Below, one piece after another: positions 20,490 to 29,266 of a stretch of 64,000 nucleotides of DNA. The translations under genes were made by a program, and so were the position numbers. The DNA is taken from the NCBI RefSeq assembly GCF_014127285.1, contig NZ_CP059901.1, positions 3,782,001 to 3,846,000 of the forward strand. Direction: 5' to 3'. Source of the stretch: Mumia sp. ZJ1417. GTDB taxonomy: Bacteria; Actinomycetota; Actinomycetes; Propionibacteriales; Nocardioidaceae. Positions within the stretch are counted from its first letter, which is position 1. Every line of letters begins with the position of its first letter. Under the pieces are notes generated by a model, which had not been told where the DNA came from, searched no databases, and saw only the letters and a program-made list of their open reading frames with translations.

Positions 20490-20795
20490 TCAGGCCGCCA
20501 CAGGATCGTGACAGGACACGAGCTTGCTGCCGTCGATGAACGTCGCCTCGACCTGGAGCAAGGCAAGGCGTTCGCGTACGCCGGGCATGCAGTCAGCCTC
20601 GGACACGACATGCTTGCCGAGCTCCATGCACTCCGCGACCGACTTGCCGTCACGTGCCGCCTCGAGGATTGCCTCGGAGACGAGAGCCTGGACTTCGCTG
20701 AGGTTGAGCTTGGTGCCGCGGTCTCGCCGCCGCCGGGCCAGCTCGGCGACCTGGTACACGTAGAGCTTGTCGATCTCTCGTGGCGTGAGATTCAT
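20490..20795 (-). CDS. ureA: Urease gamma subunit
   Basis: 101 residues from ATG 20795, where the family starts (MNLTPREIDKLYVYQVAELARRRRDRGTKLNL). EVQALVSEAILEAARDGKSVAECMELG and VEATFIDGSKLVSCHDP complete the conserved UreA. The AAAGGTGGTCGA stretch upstream is the ribosome site. As the first gene of the operon, its promoter must lie in the 172-nt spacer shared with the divergent gene at 20968. Confidence 0.96.
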   Translation of the reverse strand: MNLTPREIDKLYVYQVAELARRRRDRGTKLNLSEVQALVSEAILEAARDGKSVAECMELGKHVVSEADCMPGVRERLALLQVEATFIDGSKLVSCHDPVAA

Positions 20796-20967
20796 TGCCT
20801 CGACCACCTTTCATGTTCGCGGCTGGCGACGGACAGACACCAACCTGGGTGTGTCGTACCTCATCCGATAGTTCGCTGGGGCCGTGTGCACCGCAAGTCG
20901 AAAGAGGCGTCTGACCAGCGCGAAGGATTCGCGAGGCGTATCTCGCCCGCGCCGTTAGCCTGACCGG

Positions 20968-23900
20968 GTGGAGGCCATCTGGTTCGTCCTGGGCGTCGTC
21001 GTCCTGACGGCGACACTGCTCGACGTCTTCCTCACGGCACTGAACTACGACGAGGCCGGGTTCATCAGCGGCGTGGTGACGCGTGTGCAGTGGCGCGTCC
21101 TACGTCAGATCACCCGGCGGCTTCCCCGTCGCTGGCGAGCGGTCGGCCTGCGCCAGGTCACCGGCATCCAGATCGTCGTCGTGATCGCCGTCTGGCTGTT
21201 CGGGATCATCCTCGGGTTCGGGCTGGTCTACTACGGGCTGATGTCGAAGTCGTCGTTCTCCGTCTCGGGCAGTGGCGCAGGGCTCACGCTCTTCGACGCG
21301 CTCTACTTCAGCGCCGCTCAGCTGTCGACCGTCGGCGGCTCGTCGCTGACAGCCGAGACCGACCTGCTGCGCTTCCTCAGCATCACCGAGACGCTGACCG
21401 GCGTCATCCTGATCTCCCTCGTCCTCACGTTCCTGCTCGGCGTGTACTCGGTCATCAGCGACCTCAACACCCTGTGCCGCTATTTCTTCACCGTCGAACG
21501 TGGTGCAGGCTCCCCCGTCGCGAGTCTCTCGCCCTTCTTCCGCGACGGGCAGCCCAACGGACTCGACGGCCATCTCGATGGCATCGTCGGCGCGTTCGCC
21601 GCGTACACCGACGGTCTCCGCTTCCACCACGCCGCGTACTACTTCCAGAGCGGACACGACCAGTTCGCGCTCCCGTACGCGCTCCGCATGCTCGCCGGGA
21701 CGCTCGGGGCGCTCAGATGGGGCCTGCCTTCGGGGCACCCCGCGTCGACCGACCCCGGACTGGTCCCTCTCACCTTCCAGTTCCTCGAGTTCGGGGAGTA
21801 CATAAAGAGGGGCGCACCCTGGAAGAGTCGCGACGTACCCGAAGTCGTGAGCGCCGAGGAGTTCACGACCCTCGTCCGGGATCACGGACGTGACGCGGGA
21901 GACGGCTGGGTCGGCCAGTTCGTCGACCTCGACGCGTCGATGGCGCGGCTCGCCCAGGTCGAGCCGCTCGCCGACATCGACGACGCCTATCAGCGCTACA
22001 GCCAGTGGCTGCCGTTCGCGTACCGGGCCCAGCAGATCGCCCTCGCCGTGAGCAAGGACCTCGACTACCAACCCGCCATCGTCACGGACAGACCGATCTC
22101 GCTCTTGCACAGCCACGACACTCTCGCCATGCAGACCGTTCTGGCGGAAGAGTCGTCACCGGTCCGTCCGCAGCCCGACCCGGCGCGCGAGCTCCCGGCC
22201 CCCGCAGGCTCCCGCCTCTCGCGCTGGTGGTCGTCGCTGGACCTGCGGCACTCCCAGGTCGATCCCGGGTACGCGCGTCTGCGCGCGGCAAGCCGAGCCG
22301 TCCTCGCGGCCGTCAGCGCCGCGCTCCTCCTCTATCTGTTCCTCGACGCGACCGGCCGTACCGCCCTGCAGCCGGCCATCTTCTGCGGGTTCGTGGGCAT
22401 GCTGAGCACCGGGGCCTCAGGAGGCACGACGCCCCGCGCCGCGAGGATCACCAGTGCCCTCGTCGTCCTCCCGATCGGGGTCGTCGTGCTCCTGGGCGCC
22501 CTCGTCTCCGACTCTGTCCTGCTGACCGGAGTCCTCGTCGTCGTGGTCGCCTTGCTGGGCGTCTGGTCAGGGCGGTTCGGCCCTCGCTGGGCATCGCTCG
22601 GCCGCGTCACGTTCATGTCGTACTACTTCGCCCTGATCCTGCGGCTGGACATCTCGGAGGTGCTGCCGTACCTCTGCGCGGCCGTGGTCGGCGTCGCGAT
22701 GGCATTCCTGTTCAACCACGTCCTGCTCCCGCCGCGACCCCGCCGGATCCTCCGCAGCGGGATCGACGGGTTCGGCCACCGCCTCCTGTCTTCGCTGGAC
22801 CCGCTCCTCGACGCCGTCGCCGGGGCACGGTGGGATCCCGACATCCGTCGGCGTGTCTCTCTCAGCGAGCGCCAGCTCCGCAGAGACGCGGCGTTCCTCG
22901 AGGGTCAGCTGAGCGCCGACGAAAGCATGACGGACATCCCCGCCGAACGAGTCGCCGCGCTCCGGCTTCGGGTGTTCGACAGCGAGCTCGCGCTCACGAA
23001 CCTCGTCATGGCGGCGCGCAACGTCACCGGCACGGTGATCTCGCTGGAGCTGCGTGGCCGACTTGCGGGCCGGATCGAGCTTCTGCAGGCCCACCTCGTC
23101 CAGATGGCCAGACAGCCAGGGATCCCGGGCGCGGAGGCGCCCGCACGCGACGTGACCCCGCTCGCCCCATGGAGCGACGACGACCCACCTCCGACATGGC
23201 CGAAGGCGGCGCGGCTCCTGTACCAGGCGATCGGCGACCTCCACCGCTCCGCCCGCGAGTTCCGGACCGTCGCGGTGGCGACCCTCGACCCGACCGTCCC
23301 GTTCACCGCCGCCCTGAGCGACGACGTCGGCGTCGACAGCGAGCCCGACCGTTCCGTCGCGACGCCGACGCCGGACGCCGCAGCCGGCGGCCGGCCGTTG
23401 TCCCCCACGACCCGCCTCGCCACCCAGGCCGCCGTCGCCACGGGCGCCGCGCTGACGATTGGCGAGATCGTCTCCGCGACCCACCAGTACTGGGCTGCGC
23501 TCGCGGCGTACCAGGTACTGGGTGGGACCAACGGCGAGACCTTCGTCAAGGGCGCGCAGCGTGTGGCCGGCACCGTCGCGGGCGCCGCGGTCGGCTTCTG
23601 GGTCGTGCTCTCGACCGACGCCGACGCCGCAGTGGTGCTCCCGCTGCTCGCCGTCGCGGTCTTCGGGTCGACGTACTACCGCCCGGTGGCCCCGGCGGTG
23701 TCGACGTTCTGGACCACGATGATCTTCGCCCTCCTGTACGAGTTCCTCGGTCGGCTCACCACGCTCGCGCTGGAGATCCGGGTCCTGGAGACGCTTTTCG
23801 GTGCCGCGATCGCCCTCGTCGTCTCTGTCGTCGTGCTGCCCACACGCACCCGTTCCGTCGTGAACAAGGACATCGCCTCCCTCGCGAAGGACGTCGACGC

Positions 23901-24453
23901 GATCGTGAGCGCGAGCCTGAGCCGGCTCGCCGGCGACCGGACGATCTCGAGGTCCGCGATCCGTCAGCGGCTCTTCCTCGCCGAGCAGCACGTCCGCACG
24001 ATCGACACCGCCGCCGCACCGCTGCGACTCGCCCCCAGCGCCTTCGCGGTGGGTGCCTTCGAGGTGGGCGGTGTCGAGAGCCGGCTCACGGCGGTCTGGT
24101 CGCTGATGTACCACACCCGCCACCTCGTCGGAGCGGTCGAGCACGCGATCAGTGCAGGCGTCAGCACGACGGCCGAGGACTGGCGCGACCTCGGCGGCGC
24201 CACCAGTGAGAACGTCACCGCACTGACGACCGCGCTGAGCGGGAGCCTCCCAGGACCGGTCAACCCCGTCGTCACCGGCGACGACGGGCAGGATGGGGAG
24301 GAGGAAGACGGGCTGACGCCTGCGGCCTCCCGCGCCACGAAGGACGTCCTGCGCGAGCTCCAGCTGGTCAACCAGACGGTGCTGGCGCTCACCGAGGACA
24401 TCTCACCCGGCGCCGTCAACGCCGCAGACAAGGGCGACGCCGTCCGCCTCTGA
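20968..24453 (+). CDS. Giant channel-like plus double-FUSC membrane fusion protein
   Basis: 1161 residues from GTG 20968. Residues 1-165 look like a two-pore-helix potassium channel module: a transmembrane helix, a basic linker, a second helix near 66-90, a pore-like segment FDALYFSAAQLSTVGGSSLT (108-127, where TVGYGD-type filters sit) and a third helix. Two FUSC-type transporter modules follow: one near 435-570 (LQPAIFCGFVGMLSTGASGGTTPRAARI), the other near 790-960 (QYWAALAAYQVLGGTNGETFVKGAQRVAGTVAGAAVGF). FUSC proteins export aromatic acids or siderophores. TTAGCC 6 nt upstream suggests a leaderless transcript. Confidence 0.7.
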   Translation: MEAIWFVLGVVVLTATLLDVFLTALNYDEAGFISGVVTRVQWRVLRQITRRLPRRWRAVGLRQVTGIQIVVVIAVWLFGIILGFGLVYYGLMSKSSFSVSGSGAGLTLFDALYFSAAQLSTVGGSSLTAETDLLRFLSITETLTGVILISLVLTFLLGVYSVISDLNTLCRYFFTVERGAGSPVASLSPFFRDGQPNGLDGHLDGIVGAFAAYTDGLRFHHAAYYFQSGHDQFALPYALRMLAGTLGALRWGLPSGHPASTDPGLVPLTFQFLEFGEYIKRGAPWKSRDVPEVVSAEEFTTLVRDHGRDAGDGWVGQFVDLDASMARLAQVEPLADIDDAYQRYSQWLPFAYRAQQIALAVSKDLDYQPAIVTDRPISLLHSHDTLAMQTVLAEESSPVRPQPDPARELPAPAGSRLSRWWSSLDLRHSQVDPGYARLRAASRAVLAAVSAALLLYLFLDATGRTALQPAIFCGFVGMLSTGASGGTTPRAARITSALVVLPIGVVVLLGALVSDSVLLTGVLVVVVALLGVWSGRFGPRWASLGRVTFMSYYFALILRLDISEVLPYLCAAVVGVAMAFLFNHVLLPPRPRRILRSGIDGFGHRLLSSLDPLLDAVAGARWDPDIRRRVSLSERQLRRDAAFLEGQLSADESMTDIPAERVAALRLRVFDSELALTNLVMAARNVTGTVISLELRGRLAGRIELLQAHLVQMARQPGIPGAEAPARDVTPLAPWSDDDPPPTWPKAARLLYQAIGDLHRSAREFRTVAVATLDPTVPFTAALSDDVGVDSEPDRSVATPTPDAAAGGRPLSPTTRLATQAAVATGAALTIGEIVSATHQYWAALAAYQVLGGTNGETFVKGAQRVAGTVAGAAVGFWVVLSTDADAAVVLPLLAVAVFGSTYYRPVAPAVSTFWTTMIFALLYEFLGRLTTLALEIRVLETLFGAAIALVVSVVVLPTRTRSVVNKDIASLAKDVDAIVSASLSRLAGDRTISRSAIRQRLFLAEQHVRTIDTAAAPLRLAPSAFAVGAFEVGGVESRLTAVWSLMYHTRHLVGAVEHAISAGVSTTAEDWRDLGGATSENVTALTTALSGSLPGPVNPVVTGDDGQDGEEEDGLTPAASRATKDVLRELQLVNQTVLALTEDISPGAVNAADKGDAVRL

Positions 24454-24502
24454 GGTGCGCGACACCCGACGCGCACCCTCGGTGAAGCCGCACTATGGTC
24501 GA

Positions 24503-24952
24503 ATGATGACCACTGGGGCACGGCCGGCGTACCTGAAGGGTGCGTCGATCGCGCTCGTCTTCGTCGGCGGGGTCATCGGCGTAGCGGCACGCGAGGGCTT
24601 CATGCTCGCCGTTCCGAACGAGGACAACATCCCCATAGTCGTCCCGATCGTGAACATTCTCGGCGCGTTCGTGCTCGGCTACCTGTACGAGGCACTCACC
24701 CGTACCGCCCCTGGTCCGGAGTTGACCTCACGGCTCAAGCTGCTCATCGGCACCGGGTTCTGCGGCGGCCTCACGACCTACAGCTCGCTCGCGACGGACA
24801 CCGCCGTGCTCTTCGACGACGACCGGGCCGGCATCGGCATCCTGTACGCCGTGGGGACGGTCGTCATCGGCGCGGGCGCGACGTTCGCCGGCATCGCGCT
24901 CGCGTCGACCCTTCACGAACGCAAGAGCGAGGGGACGGGGTCCGGCACATGA
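24503..24952 (+). CDS. crcB: Fluoride channel CrcB/FluC, first subunit
   Basis: 149 residues from ATG 24503 (ATG 24506 equally possible). Four transmembrane helices; GGVIGVAAREGFML, the Asn-bearing PIVNILGAFVLGYLYEAL, and GTGFCGGLTTYSSLATDT (Fluc GFCGG-x-TT-x-S motif) are diagnostic. Fluc channels are dual-topology dimers that expel fluoride. Here the two halves are separate, overlapping genes (ATGA), so a heterodimer is likely. No fluoride riboswitch was recognised upstream. Confidence 0.93.
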   Translation: MMTTGARPAYLKGASIALVFVGGVIGVAAREGFMLAVPNEDNIPIVVPIVNILGAFVLGYLYEALTRTAPGPELTSRLKLLIGTGFCGGLTTYSSLATDTAVLFDDDRAGIGILYAVGTVVIGAGATFAGIALASTLHERKSEGTGSGT

Positions 24953-25329
24953 CGTTCGCACTCTTCCTCCTGATGATCGTCTCCGGCGGGCTCGGCGCCA
25001 CCGTGCGCTACGTGGTCGATGCGATGATCAAGGCCAAGACCACCCACTCGAAGTTCCCCTGGTCGACCGCGATCATCAACCTGACCGGCTCGCTCGTCCT
25101 GGGCTTCCTCACCGGCCTGGTCGTGAGCAACATCGCCTCGACCGACGTCAGCGCCGTCATCGGCACGGGATTCCTCGGCGGGTACACGACCTTCAGCACC
25201 GCCAGCTACGAGACCGTCAACTTGATCCGCGAGAAGCGCTGGGGGCTCGCCGTCGCGTACGGGTTCGGGATCCTGGCGGCCGCCGTCGCGCTGGCGGTCC
25301 TCGGCTACGTGTGGGGCAAGAGCCTCTAG
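24949..25329 (+). CDS. crcB: Fluoride channel CrcB/FluC, second subunit
   Basis: 126 residues. Its ATG overlaps the stop of the first crcB by 4 nt. The motifs are GGLGATVRYVVDAMI (Fluc GA-x-x-RY), WSTAIINLTGSLVLGFLTGL (pore Asn) and GTGFLGGYTTFSTASYET (GFLGG-x-TTFSTF). It is the more canonical of the pair and should complete the heterodimeric fluoride pore. Confidence 0.94.
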   Translation: MTFALFLLMIVSGGLGATVRYVVDAMIKAKTTHSKFPWSTAIINLTGSLVLGFLTGLVVSNIASTDVSAVIGTGFLGGYTTFSTASYETVNLIREKRWGLAVAYGFGILAAAVALAVLGYVWGKSL

Positions 25330-25340
25330 GAAGCGCGCGG

Positions 25341-25793
25341 CTACTCGGCGAAGATCGCGAGCGTCCGCGCGACACAGACGGGCTTGTCGACGCCCTCGGC
25401 CTCGACGGTGAACTCGACCGTGACCCGCTGGCCGAGCGCGACGGGGACGATCTCGATGAGCTTCGCCCGCCCTCGGACCTTGGAGCCGACTGGCAGCGGC
25501 GCCGGGAAACGGACCTTGTCAGAGCCGTAGTTGACGCCCATCTTCACGCTCTCGACCTTGTAGGTCTCGGCCGACAGCTTCGGGATCAACGACACCGTGA
25601 GGTAGCCGTGCGCGATGGTCCGACCGAATGGCCCCTGTGCGGCCTTCTCCGGGTCGACGTGGATCCACTGGTGGTCGCCGGTCGCCTCGGCGAAGAGGTT
25701 GACCTGCTCCTGAGTGACCTCGTGCCAGTCACTGACGCCGAGCTCCTCGCCCGTGCACGACGCGAGCTCGGCGAGGTTCTTGAAGGTGCGCAT
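25341..25793 (-). CDS. MaoC-family enoyl-CoA hydratase/dehydratase
   Basis: 150 residues from ATG 25793. A single hot-dog domain with the hydratase motif FAEATGDHQWIHVDPEKAAQGPFGRTIAHGYLTVSL carries the catalytic Asp and His. VGSKVRGRAKLIEIVPVALGQRVTVEFTVEAEG is the second half. Members hydrate trans-2-enoyl-CoAs in beta-oxidation or PHA precursor routes. A perfect palindrome (25811-25824) upstream suggests TetR-type control. The gene is convergent with crcB. Confidence 0.9.
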   Translation of the reverse strand: MRTFKNLAELASCTGEELGVSDWHEVTQEQVNLFAEATGDHQWIHVDPEKAAQGPFGRTIAHGYLTVSLIPKLSAETYKVESVKMGVNYGSDKVRFPAPLPVGSKVRGRAKLIEIVPVALGQRVTVEFTVEAEGVDKPVCVARTLAIFAE

Positions 25794-25810
25794 CCGGAAT
25801 CCTCCGTACT

Positions 25811-25824
25811 AAGCGATCGCTTAC
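25811..25824. promoter_or_regulatory. Perfect palindrome TAAGCGATCGCTTA upstream of the MaoC gene
   Basis: A 14-bp perfect palindrome lies 17 nt upstream of ATG 25793. Its TAAGCG half-site and symmetrical form are like operators of TetR-family regulators of fatty-acid and acyl-CoA genes in actinobacteria (inference). No regulator gene lies next to it, so the factor would act from elsewhere. Confidence 0.55.
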
Positions 25825-25873
25825 GGCACGCCGATCCTAGAGTGCCGCCGTGATGTGCGGCACACCGGCCGTC

Positions 25874-26563
25874 TCACCGTACGAACCACGGGACCGCGGC
25901 GAGGAGGACACCGAGCGCGAGCAGGCCGGAGTCTGCAGGCGTCCACGGCGCAGGCTCGGCCCACGTACGGGTCTGCGCGCCGGCGAACCCGCGTGCATCC
26001 ATCGCCACCGACATCCGCGCGGCGTCACGCAGCGCGCTGACCAGCAGCCCGAACGCGAGCGACACCGCGTGCCGCGCACGAGAGAGCGGGTTGCGGGTCG
26101 GCCCGTACCCACGCGCACGTCGCGTTCGGTCGAGCTGTCCCCACGTCTCGCGCAGGGCACCGAAGCGCTGCATCGCCGCGGCGAACGCAACCACCGGCCG
26201 CGCCGGCATCCTCAGCCGCTGCCCGAGCTGGTCGGCGAGCCTCGAGGGGTCGACGAAGGCGGCCAGCACCGCTCCTGGCAGAGCGAGGACGACGATCCTG
26301 AGACCGGCTGTCAGTGCGACCTCGACGTCGCGGCCGCCAAGCCACCACGTCGACCACACCAGCGAGACCGACGCCACGGCGATCGCCGTGAACCGCGCCA
26401 GCGCGAACCGCGGCGACGGCAGCAGCACCGCGCCCGCGAGCACGTAGGCACCCAGGGCCACGACGGCCGTACGAAGGTCGTGTACGGCGAACGACGCCAC
26501 GATCGCGAGCATGCCCACGGCCAGCAGAACCAAGGGGTTCGCGGCGGGGACGAGGCGTCTCAT
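25874..26563 (-). CDS. ykoC: ECF transporter transmembrane T component (YkoC-like)
   Basis: 229 residues from ATG 26563, overlapping the ATPase stop (ATGA). About five transmembrane helices; the cytoplasmic coupling region has the two A-R-x-[GA]-type motifs, here RRARGYGPTR and AMDARGFAGAQTRT. This is the CbiQ/EcfT signature for contact with the ATPases. It completes the ykoE-ykoD-ykoC order. Confidence 0.9.
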   Translation of the reverse strand: MRRLVPAANPLVLLAVGMLAIVASFAVHDLRTAVVALGAYVLAGAVLLPSPRFALARFTAIAVASVSLVWSTWWLGGRDVEVALTAGLRIVVLALPGAVLAAFVDPSRLADQLGQRLRMPARPVVAFAAAMQRFGALRETWGQLDRTRRARGYGPTRNPLSRARHAVSLAFGLLVSALRDAARMSVAMDARGFAGAQTRTWAEPAPWTPADSGLLALGVLLAAVPWFVR

Positions 26564-28011
26564 CGCGCGTCCTCCGCAGTCCTGGCCGGCTCGGCGTTGC
26601 GTCCGCCCGCGAGTCGCACCAGGTGATCCGCGCGGGCCGCGAGCACGCCGTCGTGGCTCGCCGCGGCAACTGCCGCGCCTTCCCGGGCCGCCGCGAGCAT
26701 CCAGCCGGCGACCGCTGCCCAGGTCCCACGGTCCTGCCCGACCGTGGGTTCGTCGAGCAGGAGGACGGGCGGTCGGTGGGCGAGCGCGGCGGCGAGGGCG
26801 AGCCGGCGCTGCTCGCCACCGGACAGCCGGTACGGGTTCACCTCGGCCAACGACTCGAGACCGAGGTGCGCGAGCACCGCGTCGACGTCGACCACTGCCC
26901 CGACCTGCCGAGACGTCGCCGCGACCTCGTCGCGGACCCGGGTCGTCAAGAATCCGTGCTCGGGATTCTGAGGGACCCACCCGACGACCGCGGCGAGCGC
27001 ACGAGAGCGCATCCGGTGTGGGGGCACGCCCAGTCCTCGCACCTCCCCCGAGGTCGGGCGCTGCAGTCCGCCGAGCGTCGCGAGCAACGTCGACTTGCCG
27101 GCACCGCTCGGCCCACCGAGGACGGTGACGGCTCCCGGTACGAGCACGGCGTCGACCTCACGGAGGGCGGGTGTGCGCGTGGTCCCCCGGACGTCGCTGC
27201 GGCGAAGGTCGACGCTCAGCGCGACGGCCTCGAGGGTCGGCGCAGGATCGCGCGGCGTGACGAGGGCAGCCGGTGGCGGGGCCGCCACCGGCGCGGGCGC
27301 ACCCGGCATCCACACCCCCGCCGACGCGAGGTCGTCACGCATCGTCTCCGCGAACGTCGCCGGATCGGTATCGGCGACCACCGCGCCGTCACGCCCGAGC
27401 ACGACGACCCGGTCGACGTGGCCGAGCCACGCGGCGAGCCGGTGCTCGACGACGACGAGAGTCGCGCCGGTCTCGGCCACCACCTCGGCAACGCAGTGGC
27501 GTACGGCCTCGGCGTTGGCGTCATCGAGCATCGACGTCGGCTCGTCGAGGAGCAGGACGTCGGCCCGCGACGCGAGCACCCCGGCGAGCGCGGCACGTTG
27601 GAGCTCGCCGCCGGAGAGCGCCGAGGTCGGGTGCTGGATCCCGTACGGCAGCCGTACGGCCTCGAGGGCGGCGCGGACCCTCGGCCAGATCGCGTCGCGC
27701 GGCACGCGGGCGTTCTCCAGACCGAAGGCGACGTCGCGCCCGAGGCGATCGGCGACGCCAGCGTCCCCGGGGTTCTGGAGGAGCAGCCCGACGCGACCCA
27801 CGGTCTCGACCTCGCCGAGCAGGTCACCGTCGGCGGCGGTCGCGAGCACCCCGGCGGCGGCGCGGAGCACCGTCGACTTGCCGGCGCCGGAGGGGCCCGC
27901 GAGAAGCACCCGCTCGCCGGGCTCGATCCGCAGGTCGAGATCGGCCACGACCGACGAACGCCGACCGAGCGGACGCCAGCCGAAGCCGCGGAGGGAGACC
28001 GAGCCGGTCAC
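26560..28011 (-). CDS. ykoD: ECF transporter tandem ATPase (YkoD-like)
   Basis: 483 residues; GTG 28011 overlaps the S-component stop (GTGA). Two complete ABC domains: the first with Walker A GPSGAGKST, signature LSGGELQRAAL and Walker B VLLLDEP; the second with GPSGAGKSTLLATL, LSGGEQRRLALAAAL and VLLLDEPTVGQD. A Pro/Ala linker separates them. The fused A/A' pair powers uptake of the vitamin precursor bound by YkoE. Confidence 0.93.
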   Translation of the reverse strand: MTGSVSLRGFGWRPLGRRSSVVADLDLRIEPGERVLLAGPSGAGKSTVLRAAAGVLATAADGDLLGEVETVGRVGLLLQNPGDAGVADRLGRDVAFGLENARVPRDAIWPRVRAALEAVRLPYGIQHPTSALSGGELQRAALAGVLASRADVLLLDEPTSMLDDANAEAVRHCVAEVVAETGATLVVVEHRLAAWLGHVDRVVVLGRDGAVVADTDPATFAETMRDDLASAGVWMPGAPAPVAAPPPAALVTPRDPAPTLEAVALSVDLRRSDVRGTTRTPALREVDAVLVPGAVTVLGGPSGAGKSTLLATLGGLQRPTSGEVRGLGVPPHRMRSRALAAVVGWVPQNPEHGFLTTRVRDEVAATSRQVGAVVDVDAVLAHLGLESLAEVNPYRLSGGEQRRLALAAALAHRPPVLLLDEPTVGQDRGTWAAVAGWMLAAAREGAAVAAASHDGVLAARADHLVRLAGGRNAEPARTAEDAR

Positions 28012-28643
28012 GCCTGTGCGGGGCTGGTCGCTGCCGCGCGCTCGTGGTGCTCGCGGCCCGGACCGAAGGCGTCGAGGGACCCGGTCGAGGCGAGCGCACG
28101 CACCAGCGCCCACCCACCGACGCCGGCGACGAGCGCACCCGAGACCACGAGGAACGCGAGGTAGGTGAGCTGGTAGCCGAACGACCAGTCCGCGTAGTAC
28201 GCGAACCACTCGTACACGGCCTCACCCGCACCGGCCAACGCGCCTGCGAGCGCGGCCGCGACGACACCCCAGCGCCGATAGAGCAGGACCGCGAAGACGA
28301 GCTCGGCGCCGAACCCTTGGATCAGCCCCGAGACGACGACGGACATGCCCCACTGGTTGCCGAGCAGCGCCGACATCGTTGCCGCGACGAGCTCGGTGCC
28401 GACGGCGGCGCCGGGCTTGCGGACGACGAGACCGCCGACGACGCCGCCGAGCAGCCAGACGCCGCAGATGAGCCCCGAGCTCGGCGGAAACGCGAACAGC
28501 GCGGTGCCGCTGACCACGGCGAACAGCTGGTTCCAGCCCCAGAAGACCACGCCGAGCGCGACGCCGAGCATCGCCACGGTGACGAGGTCGACCGTGCGGT
28601 AGCGGGTGGTCGCGGACGCGCGAGAACGAATGGCCTCAGCCAT
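28008..28643 (-). CDS. ykoE: ECF transporter substrate-binding S component, HMP/thiamine type (YkoE-like)
   Basis: 211 residues from ATG 28643. About six transmembrane helices; YRTVDLVTVAMLGVALGVVFWGWNQLF and FPPSSGLICGVWLLGGVVGGLVVRKPGAAV are typical of YkoE, as is GNQWGMSVVVSGLIQGFGAELVFA. YkoEDC-type systems import hydroxymethylpyrimidine or thiamine. A TPP riboswitch directly upstream (28651-28744) confirms thiamine control. Confidence 0.92.
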   Translation of the reverse strand: MAEAIRSRASATTRYRTVDLVTVAMLGVALGVVFWGWNQLFAVVSGTALFAFPPSSGLICGVWLLGGVVGGLVVRKPGAAVGTELVAATMSALLGNQWGMSVVVSGLIQGFGAELVFAVLLYRRWGVVAAALAGALAGAGEAVYEWFAYYADWSFGYQLTYLAFLVVSGALVAGVGGWALVRALASTGSLDAFGPGREHHERAAATSPAQA

Positions 28644-28650
28644 GGATGAC

Positions 28651-28744
28651 TCCCTTCGCCGGTGCTAACCGGTGCAGGTTCGGAGGGTCTGCGGCCTTTC
28701 CGCACTCTCAGCGCGCCGTGCCCGTAGGCACCCGCGCTCCCCTG
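28651..28744 (-). ncRNA. TPP (thiamine pyrophosphate) riboswitch
   Basis: Read towards ykoE, the THI-element landmarks appear in order: a 5' GGGGAGC, the CTGAGAG core (28711-28705), a GCGG/CCGC helix, ACCCTCCGAACCTG (the ACCC and GAACCTG motifs), GGTTAGCACCGGCGAAGGGAG. It ends 8 nt before the start codon, close enough to mask the ribosome site, so control of translation is likely. High TPP would switch the transporter off. Confidence 0.93.
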
Positions 28745-28805
28745 TCGTGGGGTCGACTCTAGCCCCCCGCCTGCTCCGCGTACACCGCGTCTCGCGCACA
28801 CTGCG

Positions 28806-28872
28806 TCAGCGGGCCGGCAGGACGAACGGCACCTCCTCGCCCCGCGCGAGGGTCACGAGGGGGTCGGAGAGG
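28806..28872 (-). other. Short coding-like stretch, possible gene remnant
   Basis: After the ankyrin gene stop, a different frame reads PDLSDPLVTLARGEEVPFVLPAR then a stop at 28806. Its composition looks like the end of a normal protein, but an in-frame stop precedes it and no start or ribosome site is visible. It could be decayed sequence or chance. The remaining spacer to the riboswitch (28745-28805) shows nothing recognisable. Confidence 0.25.
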
Positions 28873-29256
28873 TCAGGTCAGCAGGCTGTCGCGGCCGAAC
28901 ATCGCAGCCGTCGCACGCGCGGACGGCGTCCCCAGATCCGGGTCTGCACCCGCGCCGATGAGGACCGACACCACCAGGTCCTCGCCCTTGAAGATGGCGC
29001 CGGCGAGCGGGCTCTGACCCCGGTCGTTGAGCCGGTTGACGTCCGCGCCGGCGTCGAGCAGCCGCTGCACGATGTCGGCGTGGCCGTGATAGGCCGCGAG
29101 CATCAGCAGCGTGTTGCCGCTGGAGTCGGTCAGCTCCACGGGGACTCCGGCGTCGACGTACGCCAGCAGCGTGTCGGCGTCGCCGTCGCGCGCCAGGTCG
29201 AACATCCGGTGCGCGAGCTCGACCACCGCCGGATCAGGGCGCGCGCTCTCGCTCAT
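28873..29256 (-). CDS. Ankyrin-repeat protein
   Basis: 127 residues from ATG 29256. Three ankyrin repeats: ARDGDADTLLAYVDAGVPVELTD, SGNTLLMLAAYHGHADIVQRLLDAGADVNRLND and RGQSPLAGAIFKGEDLVVSVLIGAGADPDLG. No signal peptide or extra domain is present. Small ankyrin proteins of this kind mediate protein contacts; some sit next to catalase genes, but no catalase is here. Partner unknown. It lies 11 nt before the SGNH gene start-to-stop boundary on the same strand. Confidence 0.88.
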   Translation of the reverse strand: MSESARPDPAVVELAHRMFDLARDGDADTLLAYVDAGVPVELTDSSGNTLLMLAAYHGHADIVQRLLDAGADVNRLNDRGQSPLAGAIFKGEDLVVSVLIGAGADPDLGTPSARATAAMFGRDSLLT

Positions 29257-29266
29257 AACGGGGACC

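Noticed and set aside
24454-24502. Possible fluoride riboswitch before the crcB pair
   Set aside because: The spacer is only 49 nt and lacks the conserved crcB-motif segments.
26560-28209. Longer start for the tandem ATPase at 28209
   Set aside because: The extra residues overlap ykoE and have no similarity; GTG 28011 gives a GTGA overlap and the right family start.
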